DNA of 27,729 nt from Oceanospirillaceae bacterium UBA2001 (GCA_002335115.1 DDCR01000180.1:6879-34607); one strand, 5' to 3'; shown: positions 19,082-27,647, counted from the stretch's first letter. Numbers and translations: made by a program. The notes: a model not told the origin generated them from the sequence alone.

Positions 19082-20146
19082 ATGACACAATCTCAGGCAT
19101 GGTTGCTTATCGTTGTAGGACTGATTTTAGCTGGATTGTTGTATTTATTGCAGCCGGTGCTGACGCCATTTTTAGTGGGCATAGGGATAGCGTATTTAGC
19201 AGACCCTTTTGCGGACCGCTTGGAGGCGAGGGGTTGGCCAAGAAGCATGGCAACGCTCATGGTATTTTTGGTATTAATCTTGCTGCTAATCGGTTTGTTT
19301 TTAGGTATTTATCCTTTGCTCATAAAACAAATTCAGACCTTAGTGCAAATGCTACCTAGTATTGAAATTTGGTTTAATGCAACGCTATTACCATGGCTAC
19401 AGTCGAACTTAGGGTTAGATGTAAAAAGTATGAAGTTAGACTTAGTCACTGAAGGGCTTGCCGCCGAGTGGAAGCAGACGGGTGGAGTCATATCGCGGGT
19501 GGTTAAATACGCTACCGAATCTAGTATGGGTTTAATCTCTACCTTGGGTTCTGTGGCTATGGTGCCAGTAGTGGCTTTTTATATGCTTAGGGATTTTGAT
19601 CTTGTTACTGAGCGCATTAAAATGCTTTTGCCCCTGAGTATTCAACCTCAAGTCAACGCTTGGGCCATTGAAAGTAATGAAGTGTTAGCTGCGTTTATGC
19701 GAGGCCAGTTACTGGTAATGTTGAGTTTAGGAGCTATTTACGCTCTAGGGCTGCACTTAGTGGGCTTAAATTATGCGCTATTAATTGGGGTGTTAGCCGG
19801 TTTGGCCAGCGTCGTGCCTTATTTAGGTTTTGTTGTAGGCATCGCTGCTGCATTAATCATCTCTGTTTTTCAATTTGATAATTATTTGCCACTTGTGATG
19901 GTGCTTGTGGTTTTTTCCGTAGGGCAAATTGTGGAAAGCTTTGTATTAACGCCGCTGCTGGTTGGTGATCGTATTGGACTGCATCCAGTTGCTGTGATCT
20001 TTGCAATTTTGGCAGGTGGCCAGCTCTTTGGATTTATGGGGGTGTTATTAGCTTTGCCTATTGCAGCGGTGATTATGGTATTGTTGCGACATCTTCATAA
20101 AGGCTATATTAACAGTGATTTATATGGCCAGCAGGATATTGAATGA
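19082..20146 (+). CDS. AI-2E/PerM family membrane permease
   Basis: This integral inner-membrane protein (354 aa) is of the PerM/AI-2E transporter family (PF01594), with about 7-8 hydrophobic segments. An N-terminal pair spans about 7-75 (LLIVVGLILAGLLYLLQPVL; LMVFLVLILLLIGLFLGIYP). A soluble middle segment of about 70 residues follows, then further helices to AVIMVLLRHLHKGY. Conserved blocks include VPVVAFYMLRDFD, LIGVLAGLASVVPYLGFVVG and FVLTPLLVGDRIGLHP. Members have been linked to AI-2 export, Na+/H+ antiport and permeability, so the substrate cannot be assigned. The ATG at 19082 has AAGGA nine bases upstream; a TTG at 19076 would be too close to it. Its stop overlaps the hda start (ATGA). 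Confidence 0.9.
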   Translation: MTQSQAWLLIVVGLILAGLLYLLQPVLTPFLVGIGIAYLADPFADRLEARGWPRSMATLMVFLVLILLLIGLFLGIYPLLIKQIQTLVQMLPSIEIWFNATLLPWLQSNLGLDVKSMKLDLVTEGLAAEWKQTGGVISRVVKYATESSMGLISTLGSVAMVPVVAFYMLRDFDLVTERIKMLLPLSIQPQVNAWAIESNEVLAAFMRGQLLVMLSLGAIYALGLHLVGLNYALLIGVLAGLASVVPYLGFVVGIAAALIISVFQFDNYLPLVMVLVVFSVGQIVESFVLTPLLVGDRIGLHPVAVIFAILAGGQLFGFMGVLLALPIAAVIMVLLRHLHKGYINSDLYGQQDIE

Positions 20147-20886
20147 CGACTATTGCAATAAAAAATGTGCACCAGCAACTGAGCTTTAGGCAGCTTACAC
20201 TTGGGGTAACCTTAAATGCCCAGCAACAGCTGAATAACTTTTCCTTTAGTGGTGCACCGGCATTAGCACCAGCTTTAGATGATCTACTAATGAGTAAAAA
20301 GGCCGACAGTGTTTACGTGTTTGGTGCTCAAGGGGTGGGTAAAAGTCACTTGTTACAGGGCTGTGTGTTGAGGGCTCAAGAAATGGGTCAGCAAGCCATT
20401 TACATTAGTTGTCGTGAACTGATTCAAATTCCCTCTGTGCAGGCTAATGAATGTTTGGAAGGCTTAGAGTCTAATGCCCTAATTTGTGTTGACGACATAG
20501 ATCATTTGATTAACGATAGGCATTGGGCCCTAGCCTGGTTCCACCTCTATAATAAACTCATGCAGCAAAGTCACCACCTTGTGATGTCAGCCACATTAAA
20601 TCCAAGAACGGTGGTCTGCCATCTGGATGATTTGCGCTCACGGTTGCAGTTAGCTAATGTATTTCAGCTGATGGCTTTAGATGAAGAGGCCAGCGGCCGA
20701 TTACTGCAAGAAAAAGCACAACAAAAGGGTTTACACCTAACCAACGAACACGTAGCCTATATTTTTTCGCGCAGCCCCAGAGGCTTAACGAATGTTTTGG
20801 CCGTGCTAGATCTATTAGATACCGCCTCATGGCATGAAAAACGACGCATTACCATACCGTTTATTAAGCAGGTCATGGCGTGGTAG
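20143..20886 (+). CDS. hda: DnaA regulatory inactivator Hda
   Basis: Hda (247 aa) is a DnaA-type AAA+ protein that, with the DNA-loaded beta clamp, stimulates hydrolysis of DnaA-ATP and so limits re-initiation of replication. Walker A is GAQGVGKS (61-68), Walker B is ALICVDDIDHL, and LDDLRSRLQLANVF and SPRGLTNVLAVLDLLD match the DnaA/Hda lid region. There is no DNA-binding domain IV, which rules out DnaA itself. The N-terminal QLSF (12-15) is in the position of the clamp-binding QLSLPL motif of E. coli Hda but deviates after the first three residues. The ATG overlaps the permease stop by four bases. Confidence 0.92.
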   Translation: MTTIAIKNVHQQLSFRQLTLGVTLNAQQQLNNFSFSGAPALAPALDDLLMSKKADSVYVFGAQGVGKSHLLQGCVLRAQEMGQQAIYISCRELIQIPSVQANECLEGLESNALICVDDIDHLINDRHWALAWFHLYNKLMQQSHHLVMSATLNPRTVVCHLDDLRSRLQLANVFQLMALDEEASGRLLQEKAQQKGLHLTNEHVAYIFSRSPRGLTNVLAVLDLLDTASWHEKRRITIPFIKQVMAW

Positions 20887-20920
20887 TATGAGCATAGGTT
20901 TGATAACAAGGAAGAAGGGT

Positions 20921-21658
20921 ATGGTTGGGCGCTTAAAAATAGGTTGGGTGGTGGTTTTAACCTTAGGCTTAGGCCTTTTGACAGGTTGCTCGAGTGCTCC
21001 TACCAGCCCAGCACTCGAAGTTGAGACTGATCCTAGCGATCCTTTTGAAAACGTCAACCGTAAAATTTACTCGTTTAACAGCACAGTGGATAAAAACATC
21101 TTATTACCCGTGGCTGACGCCTACGGTAGTGTGACGCCTGATATTATCGAAAGGGGTGTGAGTAATTTCTTTTCAAATCTTAGCGATGTGGGCAACTTTC
21201 TTAATCATAGTCTGCAGTTCAAACCCAAAAAAGCAGGCAAAGATGCTGGCCGCTTAGTGATCAATACGACCCTAGGTTTGGGTGGTATCGTAGACGTTGC
21301 ATCTGGCTTGGGCATTTACCAAGAGTCTGAAGATTTTGGTCAGACATTAGGTTATTGGGGCGTTAATTCTGGTCCCTACGTGGTGTTGCCTTTTTTCGGT
21401 CCCAGTACCGTGAGAGATGCCAGTGCTTCGTTTTTGGTGGATATGAAGGTCAGTCCAATCAATCGTTATAACCCCCAAGCCCATCAGTTTTATATATCGG
21501 CTCTGCAAGTTGTAGACCTGAGATATCGCTTAGGGGATTATGAATCAATGGCCAGTGGTGATACCTATGTGTTCATACGTGAGGCCTACTTGCAGCGCCG
21601 AGAACACATGATTAATGACGGTGTGAGCAGTGAAGATGACAGTTTTGATGATTTTTGA
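20921..21658 (+). CDS. mlaA: Outer-membrane lipid-asymmetry lipoprotein MlaA (VacJ)
   Basis: MlaA (245 aa) removes phospholipids from the outer leaflet of the outer membrane and passes them to the Mla pathway. The start ATG at 20921 follows an extended AAGGAAG/GAAGGG Shine-Dalgarno. It gives a clean lipoprotein signal: hydrophobic WVVVLTLGLGL, then lipobox LLTGC with Cys23. Two upstream in-frame ATGs (20834, 20888) would put a long charged stretch ahead of the signal. The MlaA/VacJ core is clear: SDPFENVNRKIYSFN, GVSNFFSNLSDVGNFLNHSL, DFGQTLGYWGVNSGPYVVLP and FFGPSTVRDA. The mlaFEDCB operon is not in the window. It lies 34 bp after hda and upstream of rssB, as in Pseudomonas. Confidence 0.95.
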   Translation: MVGRLKIGWVVVLTLGLGLLTGCSSAPTSPALEVETDPSDPFENVNRKIYSFNSTVDKNILLPVADAYGSVTPDIIERGVSNFFSNLSDVGNFLNHSLQFKPKKAGKDAGRLVINTTLGLGGIVDVASGLGIYQESEDFGQTLGYWGVNSGPYVVLPFFGPSTVRDASASFLVDMKVSPINRYNPQAHQFYISALQVVDLRYRLGDYESMASGDTYVFIREAYLQRREHMINDGVSSEDDSFDDF

Positions 21659-21753
21659 TGTTTGAGACTAAGGTCGGACTTGTCAACAGGATCTAAAGAG
21701 CATAAGGTGACGATATTGGGCCCCCATCAATGGGTCTTGGAGTAAGTAGTACT

Positions 21754-22947
21754 ATGGAACCTGACGTCAGTCAGATCCTGATCGTAGCAAGCGATCTCGA
21801 CCTTAAACATAAGATTACCCAGCATTATGCAGAGCGTAACTATCACGTGACTGCGATAAACGATCCGCTCCACGCCTTGGACTTTCTTACCAATGCTGTG
21901 GTGAACTTGGTATTGTTTCAATATAATCCCCAAGAACCGACTCTCACCGCATTATTGCAAGATATGCTGGACAAGTGTGCCGAAGTACCCTTGATTGTTC
22001 TGACGCACATTGATTGCGCTGCAAGCATTACCAACATGCTACGCTTGGGAGTGACCGATGTATTTAATTTACCCCTAGATTCGATGCTTGAATTAGATCA
22101 GAGTGTTGTGCGCCATGTGAAACGCTCTTCTTTATTCTATGAAAATCTCCAATACCGCCATGCGTTAGAGGTAGCTAATCAAAAAGTGAATAAAAACCTA
22201 GTGGAGTTGCAGCAAGATCAGATTGCAGGGCGATTAATACAACAACGTATGATGCCACCGGAAGAGTGCAATATTAACGGCTTGAGTATGCACCGATACA
22301 TGAAGTCGTCACTCTATTTAAGTGGTGACTTCATCGATTACATTCGCCTGGACGAGGACCGGGTGTTGTTTTACCTAGCTGACGTTTCTGGCCATGGTGC
22401 CTCTTCTGCGTTTTTATCCGTTTTACTTAAAAACATAACCAATCGTCTGACGCGAGAATATCTCGAATCTGACGTCCATGGTCTAATTTCACCCGCCAAA
22501 GTTGTAGCACAGATTAATCGTGAATTGCTGGATTTTGATATTGGTAAACACATCACGGTATTTATGGGTTTATTGGATCGCAGCAACCACGAACTGATCT
22601 ATTGCGTGGGGGGGCACCTTCCTATGCCCTTATTGTCACAAAATCACGAAGTAAGCTATTTATCTGGCTTAGGTAGTGGATTGCCCGTGGGTTTATTTGA
22701 TGACGCCCAATACACAGATCTGACACAGCAACTTGAAGCGGGCTTTAAGCTCATGCTCAGTTCTGATGGAATCTTTGAAATATTGCCATTCGATCAAATT
22801 GCAGACAAAGAAGAGCAATTACGCACGGTGTTAAAGCGCTGTGGTAGCAGCTTAGAAGGCCTAGTTGATGCTCTGAGTATTGACAGCCTTGAGGCTGTGC
22901 CAGATGACATTGCGTTATTGAGTATTTGTGGCGATGCCTATGCTTAA
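21754..22947 (+). CDS. rssB: PP2C/SpoIIE-type phosphatase with degenerate receiver (RssB-like)
   Basis: This two-domain regulator (397 aa) has an N-terminal receiver-like domain (about 5-125), a coiled-coil linker (about 130-165) and a SpoIIE/PP2C serine phosphatase (about 175-395). Metal-binding Asp are visible at 192 (SGDFIDY), 210 (LADVSGHGASSAF), 338 (SSDGIFE) and 385 (PDDIALL). It resembles the Pseudomonas RssB response regulator, whose gene also lies between vacJ/mlaA and rssC-tal. The receiver is atypical: the phospho-acceptor position is Gln56 (NLVLFQYNP), the signature Lys is Leu106 (DVFNLPLD), and the first acidic pair is weakened (VASD). The likely substrate is the STAS protein RssC. 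An alternative ATG at 21730 lies in a small CCCAT/ATGGG hairpin; neither start has an ideal Shine-Dalgarno. Confidence 0.88.
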   Translation: MEPDVSQILIVASDLDLKHKITQHYAERNYHVTAINDPLHALDFLTNAVVNLVLFQYNPQEPTLTALLQDMLDKCAEVPLIVLTHIDCAASITNMLRLGVTDVFNLPLDSMLELDQSVVRHVKRSSLFYENLQYRHALEVANQKVNKNLVELQQDQIAGRLIQQRMMPPEECNINGLSMHRYMKSSLYLSGDFIDYIRLDEDRVLFYLADVSGHGASSAFLSVLLKNITNRLTREYLESDVHGLISPAKVVAQINRELLDFDIGKHITVFMGLLDRSNHELIYCVGGHLPMPLLSQNHEVSYLSGLGSGLPVGLFDDAQYTDLTQQLEAGFKLMLSSDGIFEILPFDQIADKEEQLRTVLKRCGSSLEGLVDALSIDSLEAVPDDIALLSICGDAYA

Positions 22948-23431
22948 AGGACGCATTATAGTGGCCGACCAAGAAGGGACTCATGTGATCAAATTTCTTG
23001 GTGATGTCAGGTTGACCCTTTGTCCAGCTTTGGACCAATACCTTGATAACATGTTTAATAGTCGATACTTTAAAACTATTTTAATTGACTTAACAGAAGC
23101 AGAGGGCATTGATTCCACTACCCTAGGAATGCTTGCTAAAATGTCTATTCGCATGAAGAAAAAAATGGGCTTTGTACCGACCCTAGTGTCTATTAATGAC
23201 AATATTACTCGGGTGCTTTTGAGTATGGGTTTTGATAAAGTGTTTGTGTTTGTGAATCATTTAGCCGCACATGCAGAACCCAAAGAAGAATTGTCACCAG
23301 GTCAATTTTCAGAACTTACGGTGCAGGAAAAAGTATTAGAAGCGCATCGTACACTGATGAGCATGAACCAAAAGAACCACCAAGAATTTAAGAACTTAGT
23401 GGATGTGCTGGAACATCAGTGCACCATTTAA
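22934..23431 (+). CDS. rssC: STAS-domain anti-sigma factor antagonist (RssC-like)
   Basis: This 165-aa protein has an N-terminal STAS domain of the anti-anti-sigma type. GDVRLTLCPALDQYLDN and ILIDLTEAEGIDSTTLGML are family hallmarks; Ser61 in GIDSTTLG is the expected phosphorylated serine. A C-terminal extension of about 60 residues (LTVQEKVLEAHRTLMSM and beyond) is shared with Pseudomonas RssC. The model is that RssB dephosphorylates this Ser and so lets the protein bind an anti-sigma partner; the kinase and sigma factor are not encoded nearby. Its start overlaps the end of rssB. GTG 22928, ATG 22934 and ATG 22940 are all possible and none has a strong ribosome-binding site, so translational coupling is likely. 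Confidence 0.88.
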   Translation: MPMLKGRIIVADQEGTHVIKFLGDVRLTLCPALDQYLDNMFNSRYFKTILIDLTEAEGIDSTTLGMLAKMSIRMKKKMGFVPTLVSINDNITRVLLSMGFDKVFVFVNHLAAHAEPKEELSPGQFSELTVQEKVLEAHRTLMSMNQKNHQEFKNLVDVLEHQCTI

Positions 23432-23456
23432 CGGGATCAGTTAACCCGCACTGAGT

Positions 23457-23478
23457 TGCTTTGAAAAAAGCATTCTTT
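23457..23478 (+). terminator. Possible weak terminator after rssC
   Basis: TGCTTT (23457-23462) and AAAGCA (23467-23472) close a GAAA tetraloop and are followed by the T-rich TTCTTT. The stem has only two G-C pairs, so it would be weak. A CGGG/CCCG dyad just upstream (23432-23448) may assist. The tract lies between the convergent rssC and tal. Confidence 0.35.
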
Positions 23479-24421
23479 AGGCCAACAAGGCCTCTAACTT
23501 TTCTTGGTCTCTGGTGAAATTACGAATACCTTCCGCTAATTTCTCGGTGGCCATTGCATCTTCATTATGCATCCACCGGAAATCTGCTTGATTAAGAGTC
23601 AATTTAGGTTGAGTCTCTATCATTTTTGAACGATCCAATTTCTGCACTAACTCATTACTATCATCTTCTAACTCCTGCATTAGACCAGGACTGATGGTTA
23701 GCCGATCACAGCCTGCTAATTGTTCAATTTCCTCAGTATTCCTAAAGCTTGCTCCCATCACTACGGTGGCATAACCATGCTGCTTGTAGTAATCGAATAT
23801 CTTGCTTACTGAAATAACCCCAGGATCTTCTGCTGGTGCAAACCCTTGTACTTGCATGTCTGCTTTATACCAATCCATTATACGGCCTACAAATGGTGAA
23901 ATGAGGTACACACCAGCCTCTGCACAAGCAATGGCTTGCGCAAAGCTAAATAGCAGGGTGAGGTTACAGTTGATGCCCTGTGCCTCAAGTTGTTTGCCCG
24001 CTTGAATGCCTTCCCAGGTCGACGCCATTTTAATTAGAACTCGATCTTTACTTACCCCTTGTTGAGCGTATAGATCAATAATTTTTAAGGCCCGAGCAAC
24101 GGTTGCCTGCGTATCAAAGGACAAACGTGAATCGACCTCTGTAGAAATGCGTCCCGGTATTGCACTAAGAATTTCCTTACCAATCGCGACCGCAAGGTAA
24201 TCGCAGGTGTTATCCATCTGCGTTTGACGATCACCACCTTGCTCACTAGCCCACTGCTTAGCTTCAGTAATTAAAGGGGCATAAAGGGGCATTTGAGCTG
24301 CTTTTAACACCAGTGATGGGTTGGTGGTCGCATCTTGGGGTTGGTATTGTTTAATGGCGTCTAAGTCACCGGTATCAGCAACGACTGTGGTCATGGATTT
24401 AAGTTGTTGTAGTTTGTTCAT
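23477..24421 (-). CDS. tal: Transaldolase
   Basis: Transaldolase (314 aa) moves a dihydroxyacetone unit between sedoheptulose-7-phosphate and glyceraldehyde-3-phosphate in the non-oxidative pentose phosphate pathway. The N-terminal block [20 protein letters not shown] and PSLVLKAAQ are typical of TalB-type enzymes. The Schiff-base Lys131 lies in [67 protein letters not shown] and LTISPGLM complete the signature. Length matches E. coli TalB (317 aa). Its ATG overlaps the dusA TGA by four bases, so it is the last gene of the azlC-azlD-ghrA-dusA-tal run. Confidence 0.97.
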   Translation of the reverse strand: MNKLQQLKSMTTVVADTGDLDAIKQYQPQDATTNPSLVLKAAQMPLYAPLITEAKQWASEQGGDRQTQMDNTCDYLAVAIGKEILSAIPGRISTEVDSRLSFDTQATVARALKIIDLYAQQGVSKDRVLIKMASTWEGIQAGKQLEAQGINCNLTLLFSFAQAIACAEAGVYLISPFVGRIMDWYKADMQVQGFAPAEDPGVISVSKIFDYYKQHGYATVVMGASFRNTEEIEQLAGCDRLTISPGLMQELEDDSNELVQKLDRSKMIETQPKLTLNQADFRWMHNEDAMATEKLAEGIRNFTRDQEKLEALLA

Positions 24422-25458
24422 TGCTGATCAGTAACCTCTGTAATTGGAGTGAGTGGGGGTTCAATTAAATTCAATGCATCGTACATCACTTGGATGTTGG
24501 CACGGCTGCCATGAATATTATCACTAATGTGGCGACGCAGGGCGCGAGCACCGGGTAAACCTTGAAAAAGCCCCATAATATGACCACTCATGTGGTGCAA
24601 TGAGGTGCCTTGTTCATGCTGGGTTTGCATATAACGAAAGTAATCATTAGCCGCTTGGTGTCGCTGAGTGATGGGCAAGGTACAACCATAAAACTGCTGG
24701 TCTATGTGGGTGAGTAAAGCACTGTTATGGTTCGCCGCACGGCCCAGCATAACCCCATCCACATGCGTTAAATGCGCATGGCAATCTTTAATAGTATCAA
24801 TACCGCCATTAATAATAATTTCTAAGTCAGGAAAGTCAGTTTTTAAACGGTACACCTTGTCATATTGCAGAGGTGGAATCTCTCGATTTTGTTTAGGTGA
24901 CAAACCTTTTAAAATCGCATTGCGAGCATGCACAATAAAGGTCTCACAACCACTTTGGCTCACTTGATCTACAAACTTGGCTAAGGCATCGTAGTCATCC
25001 ACATCATCAATACCGATGCGATGTTTAATCGTCACTGGAATCTTCACGTTTTCAATCATAGCCTGCATGCAGTCAGTAACCAATTGTGGGTGGGCCATGA
25101 GGCACGCTCCAATCATATGATTTTGCACCTTATCACTAGGGCAACCGACGTTAAGGTTTATTTCATCGTAGCCATACATTTCACCAAGGTGGGCACATTG
25201 CGCTAACTCTACTGTATGACTGCCTCCCAACTGTAGCACCAATGGATGCTCTTGAGGGGAATAACCCAAGAGGTAATCTTGATCCCCATTGAGTATTGCA
25301 CCTGTAGTGATCATTTCTGTAAACAGTAAAGCGTGTCGGCTCAATAGCCTGGCAAGAAAACGATAATGCCTGTCAGTGACATCGATCATTGGGGCCACGC
25401 AAAAACGTCTGTTTAAGCCAGCAGGCGATGCAGAAGACGACACAGCATTAGAGCTCAT
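24418..25458 (-). CDS. dusA: tRNA-dihydrouridine(20/20a) synthase DusA
   Basis: DusA (346 aa) is an FMN/NADPH enzyme that reduces uridine 20/20a in the tRNA D-loop. The N-terminal strand [20 protein letters not shown] is diagnostic of Dus[23 protein letters not shown] and the active-site [13 protein letters not shown] (Cys106) follow. [12 protein letters not shown] and [19 protein letters not shown] separate it from DusB/DusC. The post-Cys segment NHMIGACLM differs slightly from the usual form. It begins two bases after the ghrA stop (TAATCATG) and ends in the tal start. The neighbouring rssC-tal/dusA pattern matches Pseudomonas. Confidence 0.97.
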   Translation of the reverse strand: MSSNAVSSSASPAGLNRRFCVAPMIDVTDRHYRFLARLLSRHALLFTEMITTGAILNGDQDYLLGYSPQEHPLVLQLGGSHTVELAQCAHLGEMYGYDEINLNVGCPSDKVQNHMIGACLMAHPQLVTDCMQAMIENVKIPVTIKHRIGIDDVDDYDALAKFVDQVSQSGCETFIVHARNAILKGLSPKQNREIPPLQYDKVYRLKTDFPDLEIIINGGIDTIKDCHAHLTHVDGVMLGRAANHNSALLTHIDQQFYGCTLPITQRHQAANDYFRYMQTQHEQGTSLHHMSGHIMGLFQGLPGARALRRHISDNIHGSRANIQVMYDALNLIEPPLTPITEVTDQQ

Positions 25459-25460
25459 GA

Positions 25461-26393
25461 TTAGTAGCCTCGGTGGCGATCAACAAGCCCACTCGGACTT
25501 TGGTTATGCACCACGGCTTGCAACGTTTGACCAATTTGTTCGACACAAGGGGCACATTCAGATTGGGCTGAGCTATGGGGTGTGATCATCACCTGGGGGT
25601 GTTGCCAGAGAGCATGTTGGGCCGATAATGGCTCTTTTTCAAACACATCTAACACAGCGCCACGCAAGTGCTTTTGATCGAGTAACTTGAGCAAGTCATC
25701 GACGATTAGATGCTCACCACGACCAGCATTAATAACCACTGCACCCTTGGGTAATTGACTCATATTGTTGACGTTTAAAATGCCTTTTGTATTGGGTGTC
25801 AGAGGCAAAAGGCAGCACAGTGCATCGGTGCGTTGGAGAAACGTTCCAAGTTCTTCAAGCCCCGTGTAATGAGTCACATTGGGCAAGTTCTTTCTACTGC
25901 GACTCCAGCCAGCCACATCAAAACCATAGCTTTGCAGGTGCTGGGCCAACTGAGCCCCAAGCTGGCCCAAACCTAAGATCCCCACTCTGAAACTAGCGGC
26001 AGATTTAAATGGCTGCACTCGCCATTGTTGTTGTGTTTGCTGCTGCTGGTACTGGTCCATATTGCGAAAGAAGTGAAGTAAAAAGTAACTAAAATATTGG
26101 TTCATTTGTGCTGCCATACCACCGTCTTCAATACGGTAAATATCAATATGCTCTGGCACTGCAGGATTACTTAAAATAGCATCAACCCCAGCTCCGAGGT
26201 TAAATACGGTGGTTAAATTGGGGAAACGTTGAAAAAAAGTAGCTGTGGGTTTCCAAACAATGCCATATTTAACCAGTTCGGGGTGCTTGATGTGTTGCCA
26301 ATCCTGCACGTTGAGATGGTCAAACTGACGTTTAAATTCAGCTAACCACTCTGCGTTTGAATCATCTGGGGTGAACAGGGCACAGCTTGTCAT
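25461..26393 (-). CDS. ghrA: Glyoxylate/hydroxypyruvate reductase A
   Basis: GhrA (310 aa) is a D-2-hydroxyacid dehydrogenase that reduces glyoxylate to glycolate and hydroxypyruvate to glycerate. The dinucleotide motif VGILGLGQLG (GxGxxG at 141-146) is followed by WSRS (163-166), whose Arg suggests NADPH preference. The catalytic set is Arg225 (INAGRGEHL), Glu254 (DVFEKEPL) and His273 (MITPHSSAQ). VFNLGAGVDAIL is typical of the GhrA subfamily. The ATG at 26393 overlaps the azlD TGA by four bases and gives a length close to E. coli GhrA (312 aa). Upstream in-frame starts (to 26498) would run inside azlD and add non-homologous residues. Confidence 0.95.
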   Translation of the reverse strand: MTSCALFTPDDSNAEWLAEFKRQFDHLNVQDWQHIKHPELVKYGIVWKPTATFFQRFPNLTTVFNLGAGVDAILSNPAVPEHIDIYRIEDGGMAAQMNQYFSYFLLHFFRNMDQYQQQQTQQQWRVQPFKSAASFRVGILGLGQLGAQLAQHLQSYGFDVAGWSRSRKNLPNVTHYTGLEELGTFLQRTDALCCLLPLTPNTKGILNVNNMSQLPKGAVVINAGRGEHLIVDDLLKLLDQKHLRGAVLDVFEKEPLSAQHALWQHPQVMITPHSSAQSECAPCVEQIGQTLQAVVHNQSPSGLVDRHRGY

Positions 26394-26707
26394 GACATCA
26401 TCCATTTCAATAATACGAAACTCACTAAACCCACTACAATGGTGGTTAATAAATGTTGGCGCCAAAAGCCAATGCCTGCTGCCACTAATGCAGCCCAAAA
26501 GTAGGGGTTAGCAAAGCTGATGTCCAAAACCCCTTCAGGCATCAAAATAAGTGGCGCAATAATAGCTCCTAGCACCACGGGAGGTACAAAAGTTAAGGCC
26601 TGTTTTAGCCACAAAGGGAAGCGTATGCGTCCAGCCATAGCAAACATCACATAACGAATCGAAAACGTGACCAGAGCCATACCTGCAATCATCATCGCTT
26701 CGTTCAT
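26390..26707 (-). CDS. azlD: AzlD-family branched-chain amino acid transport protein
   Basis: This small membrane protein (105 aa) has about four hydrophobic segments: IAGMALVTFSIRYVMFAMAG, then a segment around ALTFVPPVVLGAIIAPLIL, then YFWAALVAAGIGFW, and TTIVVGLVSFVLLKW at the C-terminus. VTFSIRYVMF and the FVPPVVLGAIIAP block are characteristic of AzlD (YgaH-type). AzlD works with AzlC to export branched-chain amino acids; the substrate here is assumed from the family. Its start overlaps the azlC stop and its stop overlaps the ghrA start, both as ATGA, indicating coupled translation. Confidence 0.93.
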   Translation of the reverse strand: MNEAMMIAGMALVTFSIRYVMFAMAGRIRFPLWLKQALTFVPPVVLGAIIAPLILMPEGVLDISFANPYFWAALVAAGIGFWRQHLLTTIVVGLVSFVLLKWMMS

Positions 26708-27492
26708 AATGGAGAGCCTTTGTTTTGACCATTGGCCGCTTTTGAGAAGTTAATTCTTAACTCAATTTGTTGGCTTGCATAGCCAATGCAGATGCCTGAT
26801 AGTGCCGCCACTACCAAGCCTAACTGATGGGGTAAGTCTCGCAAAACTATGGCAAAAACAGCAGCGCTTATGACGGCTAACCACATGGGTTTATTACGTA
26901 AATAAGGAATAATCATACCTAAAAAAGTCACTGACATGGCAAAATCTAAACCCCAGTTGGTCATATCAGGAAAGAGCTCCCCCAAACCAATGCCCAACCA
27001 AGTGCATAATTGCCAGTTACTATACATGGCCACAATAGAGCCCAAAAAGAACCAATGGGCTCGGTTTGTGTCTGTGCGTTCAATATATCGATTGTTAACC
27101 ACAGCAAAAGATTCGTCTGTTAACCCAAACGCCAGTATTGCACGCCAACCATGCGATAAATGACTCACCTTATCAACCAAAGCGGTGGCATAAAGTAAGT
27201 GTCGTAAATTGACGACCAAAGTTGTAGCAATAATGATCACAGGTCCAACACCCGTCGCCAGCAACCCGAGTGCAATAAACTGTGATGAGCCAGCGAATAC
27301 AAACAGTGACATGGCCATGGCACCCAATAGTGATAAACCACTGGATTCTGCCAAAGTTCCAAAGATAATGCCAAAAGGAATAGCGCCAATAATCATGGGC
27401 ACAGTGGCTTTGGCACCTTGCAGGAATTCACTGCTATTCGATGCAGGCGTGGCCCTAGGCTTGGGGTCTGAGTTAGGAAGAACGTGTGCCAT
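26704..27492 (-). CDS. azlC: AzlC-family branched-chain amino acid permease
   Basis: AzlC (262 aa) is the large subunit of the AzlCD exporter. After a hydrophilic N-terminus of about 25 residues come AKATVPMIIGAIPFGIIFG, then LSLLGAMAMSLFVFAGSSQF and NLRHLLYATALVDKV. FGLTDESFAVVNNRY follows, all AzlC landmarks. About six to seven hydrophobic segments are visible, ending near LVVAALSGICIGYASQQIEL. No good Shine-Dalgarno precedes the ATG at 27492, but the next Met is inside the first membrane segment. It leads the azlC-azlD-ghrA-dusA-tal run; phased repeats lie within 50 bases upstream. Confidence 0.93.
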   Translation of the reverse strand: MAHVLPNSDPKPRATPASNSSEFLQGAKATVPMIIGAIPFGIIFGTLAESSGLSLLGAMAMSLFVFAGSSQFIALGLLATGVGPVIIIATTLVVNLRHLLYATALVDKVSHLSHGWRAILAFGLTDESFAVVNNRYIERTDTNRAHWFFLGSIVAMYSNWQLCTWLGIGLGELFPDMTNWGLDFAMSVTFLGMIIPYLRNKPMWLAVISAAVFAIVLRDLPHQLGLVVAALSGICIGYASQQIELRINFSKAANGQNKGSPL

Positions 27493-27498
27493 AATAAT

Positions 27499-27540
27499 GC
27501 TTAGTTTGACTCAGTTTGGCCTATTGTGGCTTAGTTTGGC
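27499..27540 (-). repeat. Three phased 12-bp repeats upstream of azlC
   Basis: On the + strand the copies are GCTTAGTTTGAC (27499-27510), ACTCAGTTTGGC (27509-27520) and GCTTAGTTTGGC (27529-27540). Their starts are 10 and 20 bases apart, so all fall on the same face of the helix. They lie 7-48 bases before the azlC ATG, within the expected leader or promoter. They may be regulator-binding sites (inference). Confidence 0.5.
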
Positions 27541-27647
27541 TAACAATAAAGGTTGGATGTCGCGAGTAACGGCCGATGCGGATGACTGCAATATTTCACC
27601 AAATTAAATGTAATTATAGCCTTAAATAGGCCTAAATTAGAATGTTT

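Noticed and set aside
25380..25540. Prophage or genomic-island insertion at the 5' end of dusA
   Set aside because: dusA is a known integration site, but here its start is intact and lies two bases from ghrA, with no integrase or duplicated att sequence.
27209..27607. A 132-codon plus-strand open frame overlapping the 5' half of azlC
   Set aside because: AzlC is clearly coding on the other strand; this frame has no family resemblance.
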